Shown here in pieces: positions 25,201 through 36,754 of a stretch of 64,000 nt of DNA. Origin of the DNA: Erythroxylum novogranatense (taxonomy: Eukaryota; Streptophyta; Magnoliopsida; Malpighiales; Erythroxylaceae). Numbering within the stretch: the first letter of the stretch is position 1; the number at the start of each line of letters is the position of its first letter. Under the pieces are notes generated by a model that saw only the letters and a list, made by a program, of their open reading frames with translations, did not search any database and was not told where the DNA came from. A program made the position numbers and the translations under genes. Where the stretch lies: positions 95,733,818 to 95,797,817 of the forward strand of contig CM057227.1 of the NCBI GenBank assembly GCA_029891385.1. Direction: 5' to 3'.

Positions 25201-26575
25201 TTATGTGGGTTTGGTCAGTCCTTTTGTGAGTCGATTAATCTTTGTCTCTACTTGTTTATAGCCTTCTCCCAATTTGCCCATAAGTGGCTTAGGAGTTCGA
25301 TTTGGACTCCTCCGCTCACGGCCATACGAATCATTTCTGCGGAATGTGCGAAGACGCTCGATAGGACCAACCCAAACCATTTGATGTGTTTTATGTATTG
25401 AGTTAAGAGTTTATGTGTTTTGTGATCGATGTGATTGCATTCATGTTTATGAGAAATTTTGAGAAATGAGAAAAGGGTTTTCAACCATGAAATTATAGAA
25501 ATTTGATATGAAAAGTTTGGAAAATTGAAAGGTTTGAAGAAAACGCTTGAAAAGTTGAAAAGTTTGAAAAAGATAAGCCCTTTGGCTAAAAGTTATGAAA
25601 AATGATTTCGCTTATTATTCATTTTATAAATATGTTACCACGAGCTTCCAAGCTCACCCCTTTCATCCAGTCTCCGTGTTTTCGGCGGAGATCGGATGAA
25701 AGAGCGTCAAGTTCGATTTTGCCGCATTTGTATTTTTGTATAAATTGAGAATTGATATTGTTTTTGGCTTGAATTGCCTTTTGTGTATATAAAGCAGTTA
25801 TTACGGGATGTATATGAATTCGAGACTTAGATATTGATTTTATGATCATAACTGAGTATGATTATGCTTTATGTATGTAATTGGATATTGAATGTGGATT
25901 TTGCATATGGATTTGAGATATTGAATGTAGTTGGGATTGATTGAGATTTTATATGATCGATTGAGGATTTTTGAAGTGTTAGGTTTAGATGTGCGTTTCT
26001 GCTGGTGTTTCGGATTCTGGACGGGAGGTCTGATGTTGATTTGTATTGTTTGGTTGAGATATTAGAAGTGTATTTTTGCCTTTGCAGAAATTTTTGGGCT
26101 GTCAAAAAATCGTTATCGTTATCGCCCGATTTTCGGTAAAAATTGGGTTAAGATAAGAATAAGAATTAAGAAGTTAGTTTGGTAAAGATGAGATTTGCGT
26201 GATTAAGACAAATTATATGAATTGAGTGTTATATGAGGATAAATTTCCAAAAAGGAAATTGTATGGATTGATTATGATTTGAATGTGATTGAGTAAAGAG
26301 AAAAGAAATGAAATATGGGAAAAACAAAAAAAAATAATACTGGTTTTGGATAGTCTAGGTTTCCAACGCGAATGTGTTTATGTGTTTTTGATTGTTCTCG
26401 GATGTCGGCTCCGTTTGTTAAATATCAATTCCGCTTCGCTTCGTTTTGCTTCGGTACTTTCATTTTTCGTTTCGCTTCAGCTATTGCTTTGTTTCCGCTT
26501 CGCTTTGCATTATGTCTTCCGCATTTCGTTTTCCGTTTTCCGGTTGGGATCCGGTTCCCGGATCGGGTCCCAACA
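22252..26575 (+). repeat. Gypsy D LTR 3 (5' end missing)
   Basis: Starts within the LTR at TTTTGTTTAAGCATT, about 50 bp from the normal start, and runs to the intact end CCCAACA. It gives the element its right terminus. Confidence 0.88.
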
Positions 26576-26580
26576 TATTC

Positions 26581-29500
26581 GATCGATCAGGAAGGCAGGG
26601 GAAAGATTGTTTTGTTCAATTCTATTTTTCACTTATTTCACTATAAGAATAATTTCTGCCAATTGACCGGAATCAATACAATCAATTAACCATTCACCTT
26701 TCTCACACTCTACCCTGCCTTACTGTTTCCTCAAGATTACCCGCAAATAGTCACTTTCAATATCGATATCACATATATCGAATTATAACCATATTTCCTC
26801 ATCCTGTCCAAGTAACTCTTTAAATCCGAATCATCTTTCACTGAATTTCCAATCCATAGTTCTAATTACACCACAGTCACATGAAGACCTCTATATAACC
26901 ATTTATCTCTATCGAAGTGTATCTTGACCGAGGCGACACACTTTAAAGCATTTCATTCATCGCTTATTCAATTACATCTCCTTAATGTTAAAACACTAAT
27001 CTCATAAGATTCCATAACCTCAATAATAATCAACTCGTCTCATTGTCATTATCTTGGATTGCTTAATCCCCATTACAGATTCATTTCACTTGTCAACCTT
27101 ATACATTATTAAAATGGTGCTACCAATATAACAATTGATATAGCTAAAGTCAATCTAGACTATACATCAATTTCATGTCCCTATGAACTCCAAACATATC
27201 AGTTTTACATTTGTCTCCAATAGTCAAGGCTGTTGGTTATTCACACATATAATCATTTGACTTTTCATTCTAAACCATCTATTCCTCTTTCGTTATATTC
27301 TTACTAAAACATCAGGCTCGGATCGTTTTCTCGCAATTTCTCTAACAATTTCTTTAGTAGGTAAAACCGATACTTCTTAATCGAACTATACATATTACTT
27401 TCCTCAACAATTGGAGTCATTTTCAATTCCTCGATAAGGTTCACAATCTCTAAGTCCTCAATTCGGGTGTTGCCAATCCTTTTTATACCCACCAGTTTTG
27501 GAATTTTAATAGCGAATAATACTTTCTTTTTGCCCTTTTTTTGCTAGCTCGGCTGTTTGCTCTCAGAAATTCACTAGATTCAATAACCTTATCGCCCAAA
27601 TTGTGATATTCTGCCATTGAATTTTCTGTTCAATCCATTTAATTGCATCACTAGCTTAAATCTTGAAATACTCAATCGCTTAATCCTTTTCAAATCTTTC
27701 AAATCCCCGAAGTATCTCAATTATTATCGATTTGTATATCCATAAATGTTTCTGTACAGTTATTGTCTCCAAACCTTTAAAAGCAATACTCAGTACAATA
27801 AATTTCACCTCATCAATCATAATACAACCCATGAAACTATATTTGTCCTTAGGTACATAAAATCATTTTACACTATATCAACAGATTGCATCATAACCTT
27901 TACTGGGACACTTCCGTATATATTGCAAATTCTTCAATTTAAAGCGATACTATCAATACTTAATTTGAAATTTCCTCCAAATGTTTCCTTTTTACACTCA
28001 TCAATCATGTGACTCATACGTTTTTCCTCAAACCTTTAACAATTTCTTGATACATACAATATATAACAGTTCTAAATAACTCCAAATCCCATATATATGT
28101 TCCTTACAAATTTCACATTTTATTAACATCCCTATCGTCATTAAGTTTTCCAAAGTACCATGTCCGAATACTATTTCATCCACCAATTTATTCGATCAAG
28201 CTAAGATTCACTCTTATGAAACTTACATAATATAAATTTCCTCAACTGTGCCAATTTATCATCTTCACTTTTTAAATGCATTTAATTGATCATCGATCAT
28301 CGAAGTCACCATCCAATCTAAACACAATTGAAACACTTTACTCTTCAATAACATAATAAACTCCTTATACCCATGATCAATTTGTATAATTCTCCAAATA
28401 TCAAATGCCTCCAATGAGGAACAGTTTTCTCATAACTTTCTCAATTTCATCACAACATATTCTGACGCATGTTCCTTTACCCTAATTTCTCCACATAACC
28501 CAATTTATTTTCCGTTTTACAAACTTGGGTTGATGACACATTCATCATATCAATTTCGTGATTTTAGAACACAATTACACAAACTATACACGAACCTATT
28601 TTCTCCTCATATTCGTAATTAATATTTTCTTTAATGTTCAGTAAGTCTTTTACATCATCGGATTCATCTCATCATCATAATGTACACTTTTTCAGTAGCA
28701 TACTTTATCTCTTACACTTGAGTCTCCGCTAGGATTAGGACTCTAGAATTCACTTTTATTTCATTTCAGATTTTCTCTTCAATGATTTCTCTCAAATCAA
28801 TTCGTCAAATCAACTAAACCTTATCAATCATTAATACTGTCTATTTTTTAGCACCAAATATTAGTCATTCTTATTACCTCGAGAAGGTCAATTTCAATTG
28901 CTTATAATATCCCAATAAGAGCAGTTCATGCCAGGACTTACAAGATCAGAACATCCCTTGTAACGAGGCTCTGTAGGGCACTTAAACAATTTCATTTACT
29001 CTAATATCTTGGCATACATCGCTAAAATCCTCACATCTTATCTGAAAATGCATTTACATCAATTTACCCATTAGTAGCTTATACTACTAAGAACACTTTA
29101 ATCCTATTTAATTATGGATAACCTTTCTCTTTTTGGTACCAGTTCTCGATCATGGAGATTTTGCTATACTTATGTCCCTCTTTTATTTCCTCAAGCTCAT
29201 TACCCATGCTAACATCATTAACAATTTCACTTCCTTCCCAATGGTCATCATAAGCACTTTCACTTTCACTTCTTATTCTAAATCATATTAAACTTTCAAC
29301 GATACGATCATCCCTTAATTCACTAATTGCTTCCCATGCCATCTCCACAATTATGAGACAATTAAGCTTAATATTTTCACTTGCCATGGGGCTCCCACAA
29401 TTAGGTGTACATTTACTTAGACAAATCAACTAAACCTGAACAACTGTTTCATTTATCAGTATCATTGTCTTACCTTTCAATCTTTTCATTCTTACATCAT

Positions 29501-30070
29501 ACCCATGTATTTTCACATTCAAATCAATATCATAGATACACAATCACTCTTGATTTCTCACTAACATACTTAATTCACAGTCATAAATCATTTTTCATAA
29601 CTCTCATCACGATAATCAATCCCAATTGCAACTTCTCTATATCCTAGAACATTTTATTTTCATCCACTTTATACACTTGCAATCTTACCATTTCTATCAT
29701 ATCTCTATTTTCCTCTATCAATCCACAATTATAACTTCATTTCTATCCCACATTTAAGGATATACCCAGTATAACTCTAATGTTGTCTTTCATAATATAT
29801 TCACCAATATCGATACACTAAATGCTCATTTGTCAAATCAAACCATACACCTTTTTCCGATTTCTCAATATCTACAACTTCCTTTTATCACACTCTTCCT
29901 CACTATTTCTAACCGCTTAAACGACTGATACATGCTCATACATGTGACTCATATACCAGAGTGGGGATCAGTTGTCACTGTCTGCTGTGACATGACTTAG
30001 ATGCATGTAACTTGACACATTTTTCAGAATGCCCATGTAAGATTGTACTTCTGGGCTTTGATACCACAAA
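26581..30070 (-). other. Gypsy C interior, copy 2 (non-coding)
   Basis: Interior of Gypsy C between the Gypsy D insertion and LTR (c). The part 27834-30070 is the same as copy 1; 26581-27833 is found only here. Both strands carry many stops; a 62-codon frame at 27492-27304 (minus) is not recognisable. It ends in a PBS. This fits a non-autonomous element. Confidence 0.78.
30053..30066 (-). other. Gypsy C primer binding site, copy 2
   Basis: The minus strand reads TGGTATCAAAGCCC, one base different from copy 1, four bases inside LTR (c). Confidence 0.88.
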
Positions 30071-30383
30071 TGTAGCACCCCACTCCCGTGAGACCCGAAC
30101 CCGACATCGACGGTAATATCCGAGCCCGTGACCCGTGAGGGTGGTATGCTAGAGCAGTCAAAACAATTCAAATACTATTTCAGTACTCAAATCAGTTCAT
30201 ATACATATAATCATATCCAAATTGGGCCCAATACAATATCAGAACAATTTTGCGGAAATACAAATTTACACATATAAATCAGAATGACTCAAATGCAGAC
30301 GTGAGACTGATCCCAACTTCATACTCTGACTTTTTTTGCAGTAATCATACTCCCGTTTGTCTAATGGGGTACTCGTCAATTTC

Positions 30384-31939
30384 CTGAAAAATAATTGCAA
30401 TGTTGGGTGAGTTTGCGAACTTAATGAGAAACCATCATCGATGGTTCACTCAATTCATGCATACGCAAACAGTTCGCACTTTATCACATATATTAACACA
30501 ACCAATAATCACATGCATTCAAATTTCACATTTATCAAGCGGTACGCCTTTCATACAATTCACATTTGAACATTCATATATGCAATGTACATGTGACTCT
30601 TTCATTTTATTTCGTTGTTGTGACCGTGCGCCTGAGCTCATTTCCGTTGTGCCATTGGCTCTGAAAATATTAGGCTTGAAGCCCTGATACGTTGAGCATA
30701 AAGCTCTGAAAATCATTGGGCACGAGGCCCTGTGCGTTGAGCTTAAAGCTCTAAATACGGTGGCTGCACCGGTCACAACTGTCAATTATCTGATCATGCA
30801 TAATGGCATGAATGCACATGTTCCAAATTTTCACTAGCCATGTCACAATCTAATATCACTATCCAAATTTTGCATTTGAAACCAATTATGAACAATTCAT
30901 ACACAATTTATACTTCTATGGCACAGTCCAAATATTTCGAACACCTGTGGTCCGAAATCAATCAAAACAAACACATATAATCCACCCTTAACTCCACATG
31001 GCATAATTGCATAAAATGTAGCACATATAGGTTGAGAAACCAACTAGGTTACTCACCTGAACTTCCGAGCTACCTGCCTAGAAATCTCAGCAATTCCCGT
31101 GGAATATCGATCCATCGGAGCCTCAATAACAATCAAATAATTTTCATCATTAAATGCACAATCAAAATAATTCGATGAGGCACATGCCTTGAACAAAAGA
31201 TGCACTATGCCTATTCATGACTTTCCCGGTACTATTTTCCATTTTCTACTTTCTTTTGTCAAATTCAAACTTTCCACTTAATTGCTCCATAATAACTCAC
31301 TTCCAAATCAATAACATCTTATGGAACTCCATCAATTTCATTTCTAATATTCAGTCAATTTATCTAATCATACTCGCTAGGGTATTACCTCAAAAATCAA
31401 TATCACTATTCTCTAGATCGAATTCATCCTTTATGCTCAGTTCTTAACATTCTCAATTATAGATCTCTTTCTCTAAATCATAACGAATCAAAAATCATCC
31501 AAATTGGAGGTCTACACCAAAAGTTATGCCCCTAAAACCAAACTATATTCATTCAGGAAAAACAGCCTCGCCGCGATATGAGGACGTTCGTCGCGGCGAC
31601 AAGGGGCGCTCGCCGCGGCGACATAGATAGCTCGCCGCAGCGTGGAAGGTTGGGAGGCTCGCCGCGACGTGCTTTAGTAAGCTCGCCGCGGCAAGTAAAT
31701 GAAGGCTCGCCGCGGCGAGGCCTTCGCGCGCGCCGTGGCGAGAACACAATTTTCTCGTCGCGTAGCGTCGCAGGCACGCCGCGACGTGCGGCCTTCCATT
31801 CGTCTTCTCCGGCGAGTTTCTCCCTCTTTTCTCTCTCAAAACTCAGTAATAATTCAACCAACTACCCCAATCTTTCACATTTAACCACAATAAATGCATT
31901 AAACTCACTAAATAACAGTATTAAAGCCATGAAACTTAC
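30384..31939 (-). other. Predicted intron within Gypsy C LTR (c)
   Basis: Same donor (TTG|GTAAGTT) and acceptor (TTTTTCAG|G) as in LTR (b), 1556 nt apart. This copy would be the one downstream of the 5' LTR promoter. Confidence 0.5.
31560..31800. repeat. GC-rich palindromic module in LTR (c)
   Basis: Counterpart of 11555-11760. It contains the perfect 14-bp palindrome CTCGCCGCGGCGAG at 31706-31719 and about seven decayed relatives. Confidence 0.8.
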
Positions 31940-32753
31940 CAATCACGCTTAAATCGTCAAATCCTCAAAATTTCTCCAACTCTTTTCCCTTTCTCTACAC
32001 CCACGGTTCGGTGAACCTCCCACATGCACCCAAAACTTCATCTTCCTTGGGGTTTCAAATAAATTTTCACCCACAAAGAAGGAACGAGCATGGATTTAGA
32101 AGGAGAATCGGAAATCATCCAAGGAGAAGGAGGAACGATCGTGCCCTACGAAGAGAGGCTTTTTTTTCTCCTCTTATAACCTTAAGCATTTTAAAGGTTA
32201 ATCACTTAAACTTCTCATCTTTTTCCTCACCAAACATTTAGATCTCATTTTCTTTTCAATTTATTTCTAGTCCAATTCGTTTCCAAATTTCAACGACTGG
32301 ACACATTAAACTCCTAAAATCATATTTTCTAAATTTCCATAGCGATTGGACAATTATTCCAGTGTTTAAACAATTAATCAGTCCGTTACTCGGAGAATTT
32401 TCGGTCCAGACTTTTTCTCCCGAATTTTTCAGAAAATTTCCGAAAAGTCAATATCACTAGGCAATTACTCTATACCATTCCTTTTCAAAATTTTAAACCC
32501 AATCGTTCCACAATTCTCATTAAATCATGACCAAATCTAATTATCTCTCCATTTCACAATTCCCATCAGTATCACAATCAAGTGCTGGGAAAATGTCATG
32601 AATGTATGTACCTATATGTGCATGTACCAATTGACTCTTGACCTCTAAAATTAGAGGCCAAATAAATGCTCAGTCAAGAATGTGCGGTGCAGTCCTAACC
32701 CGTCTCAATTTACCAATATAACCTTTCCATCGGTGACGGGATGTTACATTCTT

Positions 32754-33565
32754 CTTTCTTCTATTGGCATACTCACACTTCCATGAGATCTAGAACTTGT
32801 TGCTGGAGAATTCTTTAATAACCGCTCCCCCTCAGTTCTAGTTCTCCTTGAAGAGTCTGCATCTTCCTGAATCACTGTCCTCAGACCCATTCGCCGTATA
32901 GTGATTGAGTCAATAGTACTCTTCACAGGTACAATCCTTTTATTTCCTCTATGTAGAAGGACTCTGGGTTCCTTAAAAATCCTTGAAAGAAGCATGCCAT
33001 AAGGATAGCTATTTGTATCCTTCATCCCCTTAATCATATAATGAAAGATTAAAAAGGGTAAATCAATAGGGTTGCGATTCAACAGATAAAGCAGACACTG
33101 TTCATCCAGAGTGGTCACCAAATGTCTTGAACCTGCTCTGGGTAAGATGCAATTAAACAAAATCGCATGAAGAACCCTAGCTTTTGGAATCAGACTCGAA
33201 GTCTTCCTCTCTGAAGGGTCGTTCACTCCTTACAGCTGTTTGCTAACATCTTCCTCCTTCATATTGACCATTGTCATCCACTTCGCCTTGGTTGACAGAG
33301 TCTCACCAATCGATGGACAATCGGTCACCTTCCTTATTAGCTCCTTAGTCACGACAACAGATATACCGTCTACTGAGGATACAATAGTGTTGTCTACAAG
33401 TTGAGCGTTCTTCCAAAAATCAAATATCTCATTGGTGTACACTGGTTCTCGTATCTGGAAGAAATTCCTCCAACCAGCTCTTTTAATCTCAGGTTCTACA
33501 TCCATGCCATCCTTTCTTAGTGACTCGAAATCCACATGCCTTCCGAAAATCATAGCTGCCTCCAT
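32754..33565 (-). pseudogene. Copia B envelope-like ORF, N-terminal part (plant transposon-protein domain)
   Basis: The reading frame starts at an ATG at 33565, next to the solo LTR insertion, and runs to the Gypsy C insertion site. One in-frame TAA at 33232-33230 breaks it. The segment around 33160-32980 (RVLHAILFNCILPRAGS, then LLYLLNRNPIDLPFLIFHYM and YPYGMLLSRIF) resembles the conserved domain that plant databases label 'putative plant transposon protein', common in Sirevirus and other retroelement ORFs. From memory of that family I rate the match good but unproven. With the part at 5763-7192 the full ORF would be about 750 codons. Confidence 0.68.
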
Positions 33566-33571
33566 TGTTTC

Positions 33572-36494
33572 TGTTGGATCCCGTTACCGGAGTCCAACTC
33601 TTGAACCGTAAAATATGAAACTTGATCATCTTGCCTTGTAGGGTCTATTTCATTTAACCCAAATTTCAAATTGATTTCTCTTGTAAATCATAGCCTTATG
33701 ACTCTTGTTTAATTTAAGACAAGGATCGCTTCAATCGGAGTTCTACAACTCAAGATATCGACAAAATACCAACATGTGATCATATCTCGATCACTCTCTC
33801 TCGACTGACCCTTTTCTTGATTTCATGCTAACTCTTTCAATTTAACTCCAAATGACACAAATTCTTATGGGTAGGTACCTACATGTCTCATGAATCCATG
33901 GCCCAAAAATCACTTCATTTGGAGGTCTGATGAGGAAGTTCTGATCAAAACAATCCTTCATATTCATATCCCGATGTATATTTGATATACTTTGGTAAAA
34001 ACGCCATAACTATTGCTACAGATGTCGGATTGATGTCATCTTTATACCAATCAATATGTACACATCCTGATCTACAACTCATATTAGAGGCCTAAAAATG
34101 AAATTCGCACTCTAACTGGGTCTCGCCATGATTTACTTCTTCATCATGAGGAAGAGACTTAACAGAAGTTGAGGCTCCTCGATTTTCTATGGTCGCATAC
34201 CATGAGGTATGGAGCTCATACCATGAGGAAGAAATTACCAGAATGATGAGATTTTTCTCTAAAGCCTCTTAAACCCTCACCCATGCTTTCTAACTTATTC
34301 CTAACACCAAATACACTTGTAATCTTGCAAGATTCACTTACTCTACTACAAAATACTTCATAACAACTCCAAACATCCAACTTATTTTATCATTCTATCA
34401 AATTTTTTGATTGATTTGTCCATCAAACCCTAGATTCCTATGCAACCATCAAAGCTATCCTCATAAACAAGACTTATGCATCCTGCTAACTTTCAACCAT
34501 CATAACTCTCAACTTCTAACTTCTATTGTCTAACTAATTTAACACATCTACAAGACTTTGCACAATCAACCTCACACAAGCCTCATTCTCACCTTCATTA
34601 CACATGCATGAACATCCATCCCAACCTCATAACATTTACCTACCTATATGATATTCATGCCATCTCATGCATCATCTCAAAAGATCAAAGGTCACATAAT
34701 CAAGCATTATACATTAGGGTTTAAAATTCACTTTTGAATCATAACTCATTCATTCTATCTCCATCAAATCATGTCATATTTCACACAATGCTTTAGTGGG
34801 CATTTTAAGTCCAATTACATGAAACTTCAAAGTACAATATCATTCTCAAAATGCAACTGAAGCATTGTTTTACAAAAATCATTGTCAATCACAAAACCAA
34901 AAGAAAACTCTTGGAGTAAATGCCTTTAAGCTTGCTCCTCGGGATCCCGCCATTTCACGGAGAATTGAGGGGGTGAGCTTTATTCATGGTAACACATTTA
35001 TATTTATATAACAAGCATGTCTATTTAGTTATTCACACATTAAGCAATCTTTCAATGAAATCATAATACATGCATCATGCAATTTTCATCAATACATAAA
35101 CATAATTTCTCACAATTCGAACATTCATAATTCTTGCAATTTCATGTAATCACATATGAAACACATCAAATGGCTCGGTAAGTCCATATTCATGGCAACC
35201 ATATAGTCTCATTTTATGAGCTTATATGGGAAAATCTTGAGGAGTCCAAATAAGGGATCATCCTATGCCACAATCGGGCAGGCGGGCGAAGCCTTTTCAT
35301 GGTCGACGTGCACGTGACGGTTCTTGGGACTATACCTTACCCACATAACATAACAATCATGCTTAACAATAAAATTGGACTGTTCTTGTCCAATTCACTG
35401 TTTTCTTGAAAATCTTATCTTTCATGCATATTTCATATTGTACATTCATACTCATTTAAGCTACTTCATTCAATACTAACTCAACCATCATCAAATCATC
35501 AACATGTATTATTTTCATTTACACATAACTCATGATTAATGTCATCTACCCACAACTAACACAAGCATTTATAGCAATCATTTATACTCACTTACAAGTA
35601 ACAAACATTCATTAGTGTCATTTATCAACTTGCATTAATTGCTCATAAATATAAAGATAAATATGGAACCCACCTTTAAGACTTGCTAAATCCTTGGTTT
35701 CCTTGCTACAACTCTTGTTCCTCTTCTCTTCCTTCTCTCTCTTCATTAAAAACCAAAAACCCATGTAAATCTCACTTCAATTGAGAAACCATGTTACACC
35801 TTTCATGAAATCAACTTGAAATCACTATACCCATTCCATTTTAGTCTTTCTAACCAAAACCCAACTAAAATCTCACACTTAAACAAAAGTCTTACCTTAA
35901 ATCTTCAACAACACCAAGAGTTTCTTGGTTCAAGATGAAGCTCTAGCCTTCCTCTTCACTTTTAACTCTTGGACTTTCTTCCAACTCCCTCTTGATCTCT
36001 TGGAAATCACCACCCTAACAAGCTTCTTCTTTCTCTCTTCTTCTTCCCATTCACGACACTCTCCCTCTTCTCCCTTTAAATTTTCGTAACTCTCCTTCTT
36101 TTTCCTACTAACTCACTTAATTTTCCTTTCTTTTATACTCCCTTTTCATTTAACTTAAGCCCATTTGCCTTTAAGCCCATCTACTCTTCTCTTCTTCTTC
36201 TTATTCTCCCACTAACACAACTCACACTACTCAAGCCCACTTCTTCATTTAAGCCCATTTCATATATATCCTCTCTTCTTTCTTATTTCATTTGGGCCCA
36301 AGGCCCAACTAGCACATTAAACTACATCTAACTCATTTAAGTCAACTAATACATTTACTAACATTAATTCTTAACACCTAACTCATTTAATGTCATATGC
36401 TAATTCATGCTAACTTTATTAAATACTATATTAATTTACCCCATTAATCTAACCATGCTTGATTTATCATAAAAAAAAAATTCTGGGGGTAACA
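33572..36494 (-). mobile_element. Solo Gypsy-type LTR inside Copia B
   Basis: A 2923-bp block starting TGTTGGATCC and ending GGGGGTAACA, flanked by the TSD gtttc (33567-33571 and 36495-36499). There is no PBS or polypurine tract and no partner LTR, so it is a solo LTR. On the minus strand it shows GCTCACCCCC (34965-34977) and an AAGGTAAGA donor-like site near 35890, the same order as in Gypsy C, which suggests minus orientation. A perfect 8-bp-stem hairpin (AATTGGAC, 7-nt loop) lies at 35373-35395. Confidence 0.87.
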
Positions 36495-36754
36495 GTTTCA
36501 GAACGAAAACTGTCTCTGGTAAGCTTTTCTTCTAGGGTAGGATGATTGAGAGAATTTGGAAATCAAGATGAGCCGTCTAGAGATGAGAGTAACGCAATGA
36601 TTTCAATTTCAGGCTATTTGAAGGGTCTTATCACACGTGCCCTAGTATTGTTGGGATTCTATAGGTCGTGGAGCGTTTCCCTCCAAAACTTTCTTGTCAG
36701 AGAAGTTACCAGCTGTAACTTACTGTATCTGACGCCGTTATTTTTGACGTCCCT
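36495..36754 (-). other. Copia B spacer between pol and the envelope-like ORF
   Basis: After the pol stop at 36755 there are 260 bp with no long frame before the solo LTR insertion point. I see no splice acceptor that I would defend. In spliced env-like elements this is where an acceptor would be expected. Confidence 0.4.

Larger units (their letters stand above)
12762..26575 (+). mobile_element. Gypsy-like D: LARD-type element with 4.4-kb LTRs
   Basis: It begins TGTTGGACCCC and ends GGGTCCCAACA; candidate TSDs are tatac (12757-12761) and tattc (26576-26580), 4 of 5 matching. The layout is LTR (12762-17146), a 734-bp interior with PBS and polypurine tract (17147-17880), LTR (17881-about 22251), then a third LTR lacking its first 50 bp or so (about 22252-26575). 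No protein domain is visible. LTRs six times longer than the interior suggest a non-autonomous derivative. Confidence 0.88.
7198..32748 (-). mobile_element. Gypsy-like C: LARD-type element with tandem LTRs
   Basis: It is inserted in the envelope-like ORF of Copia B. The ends are TGTAGCACCCC and GATGTTACA; candidate TSDs are ttctc (7193-7197) and ttctt (32749-32753), 4 of 5 matching. Order on the plus strand: truncated LTR (7198-8036), interior copy 1 (8037-10272), full LTR (10273-12716), 3' interior with polypurine tract (12717-12761), Gypsy D, interior copy 2 (26581-30070), full LTR (30071-32748). PBS and polypurine positions show it reads on the minus strand. No gag-pol is recognisable. Without Gypsy D it is about 11.7 kb. 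Confidence 0.88.
30071..32748 (-). repeat. Gypsy C LTR (c), full length 5' LTR
   Basis: 2678 bp. Compared with LTR (b), it keeps an extra stretch of about 220 bp (31290-31510), which probably represents the ancestral state. Donor- and acceptor-like sites are at 31939 and 30384 on the minus strand. TATA-like TTATAAG is near 32173-32179. Confidence 0.9.
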
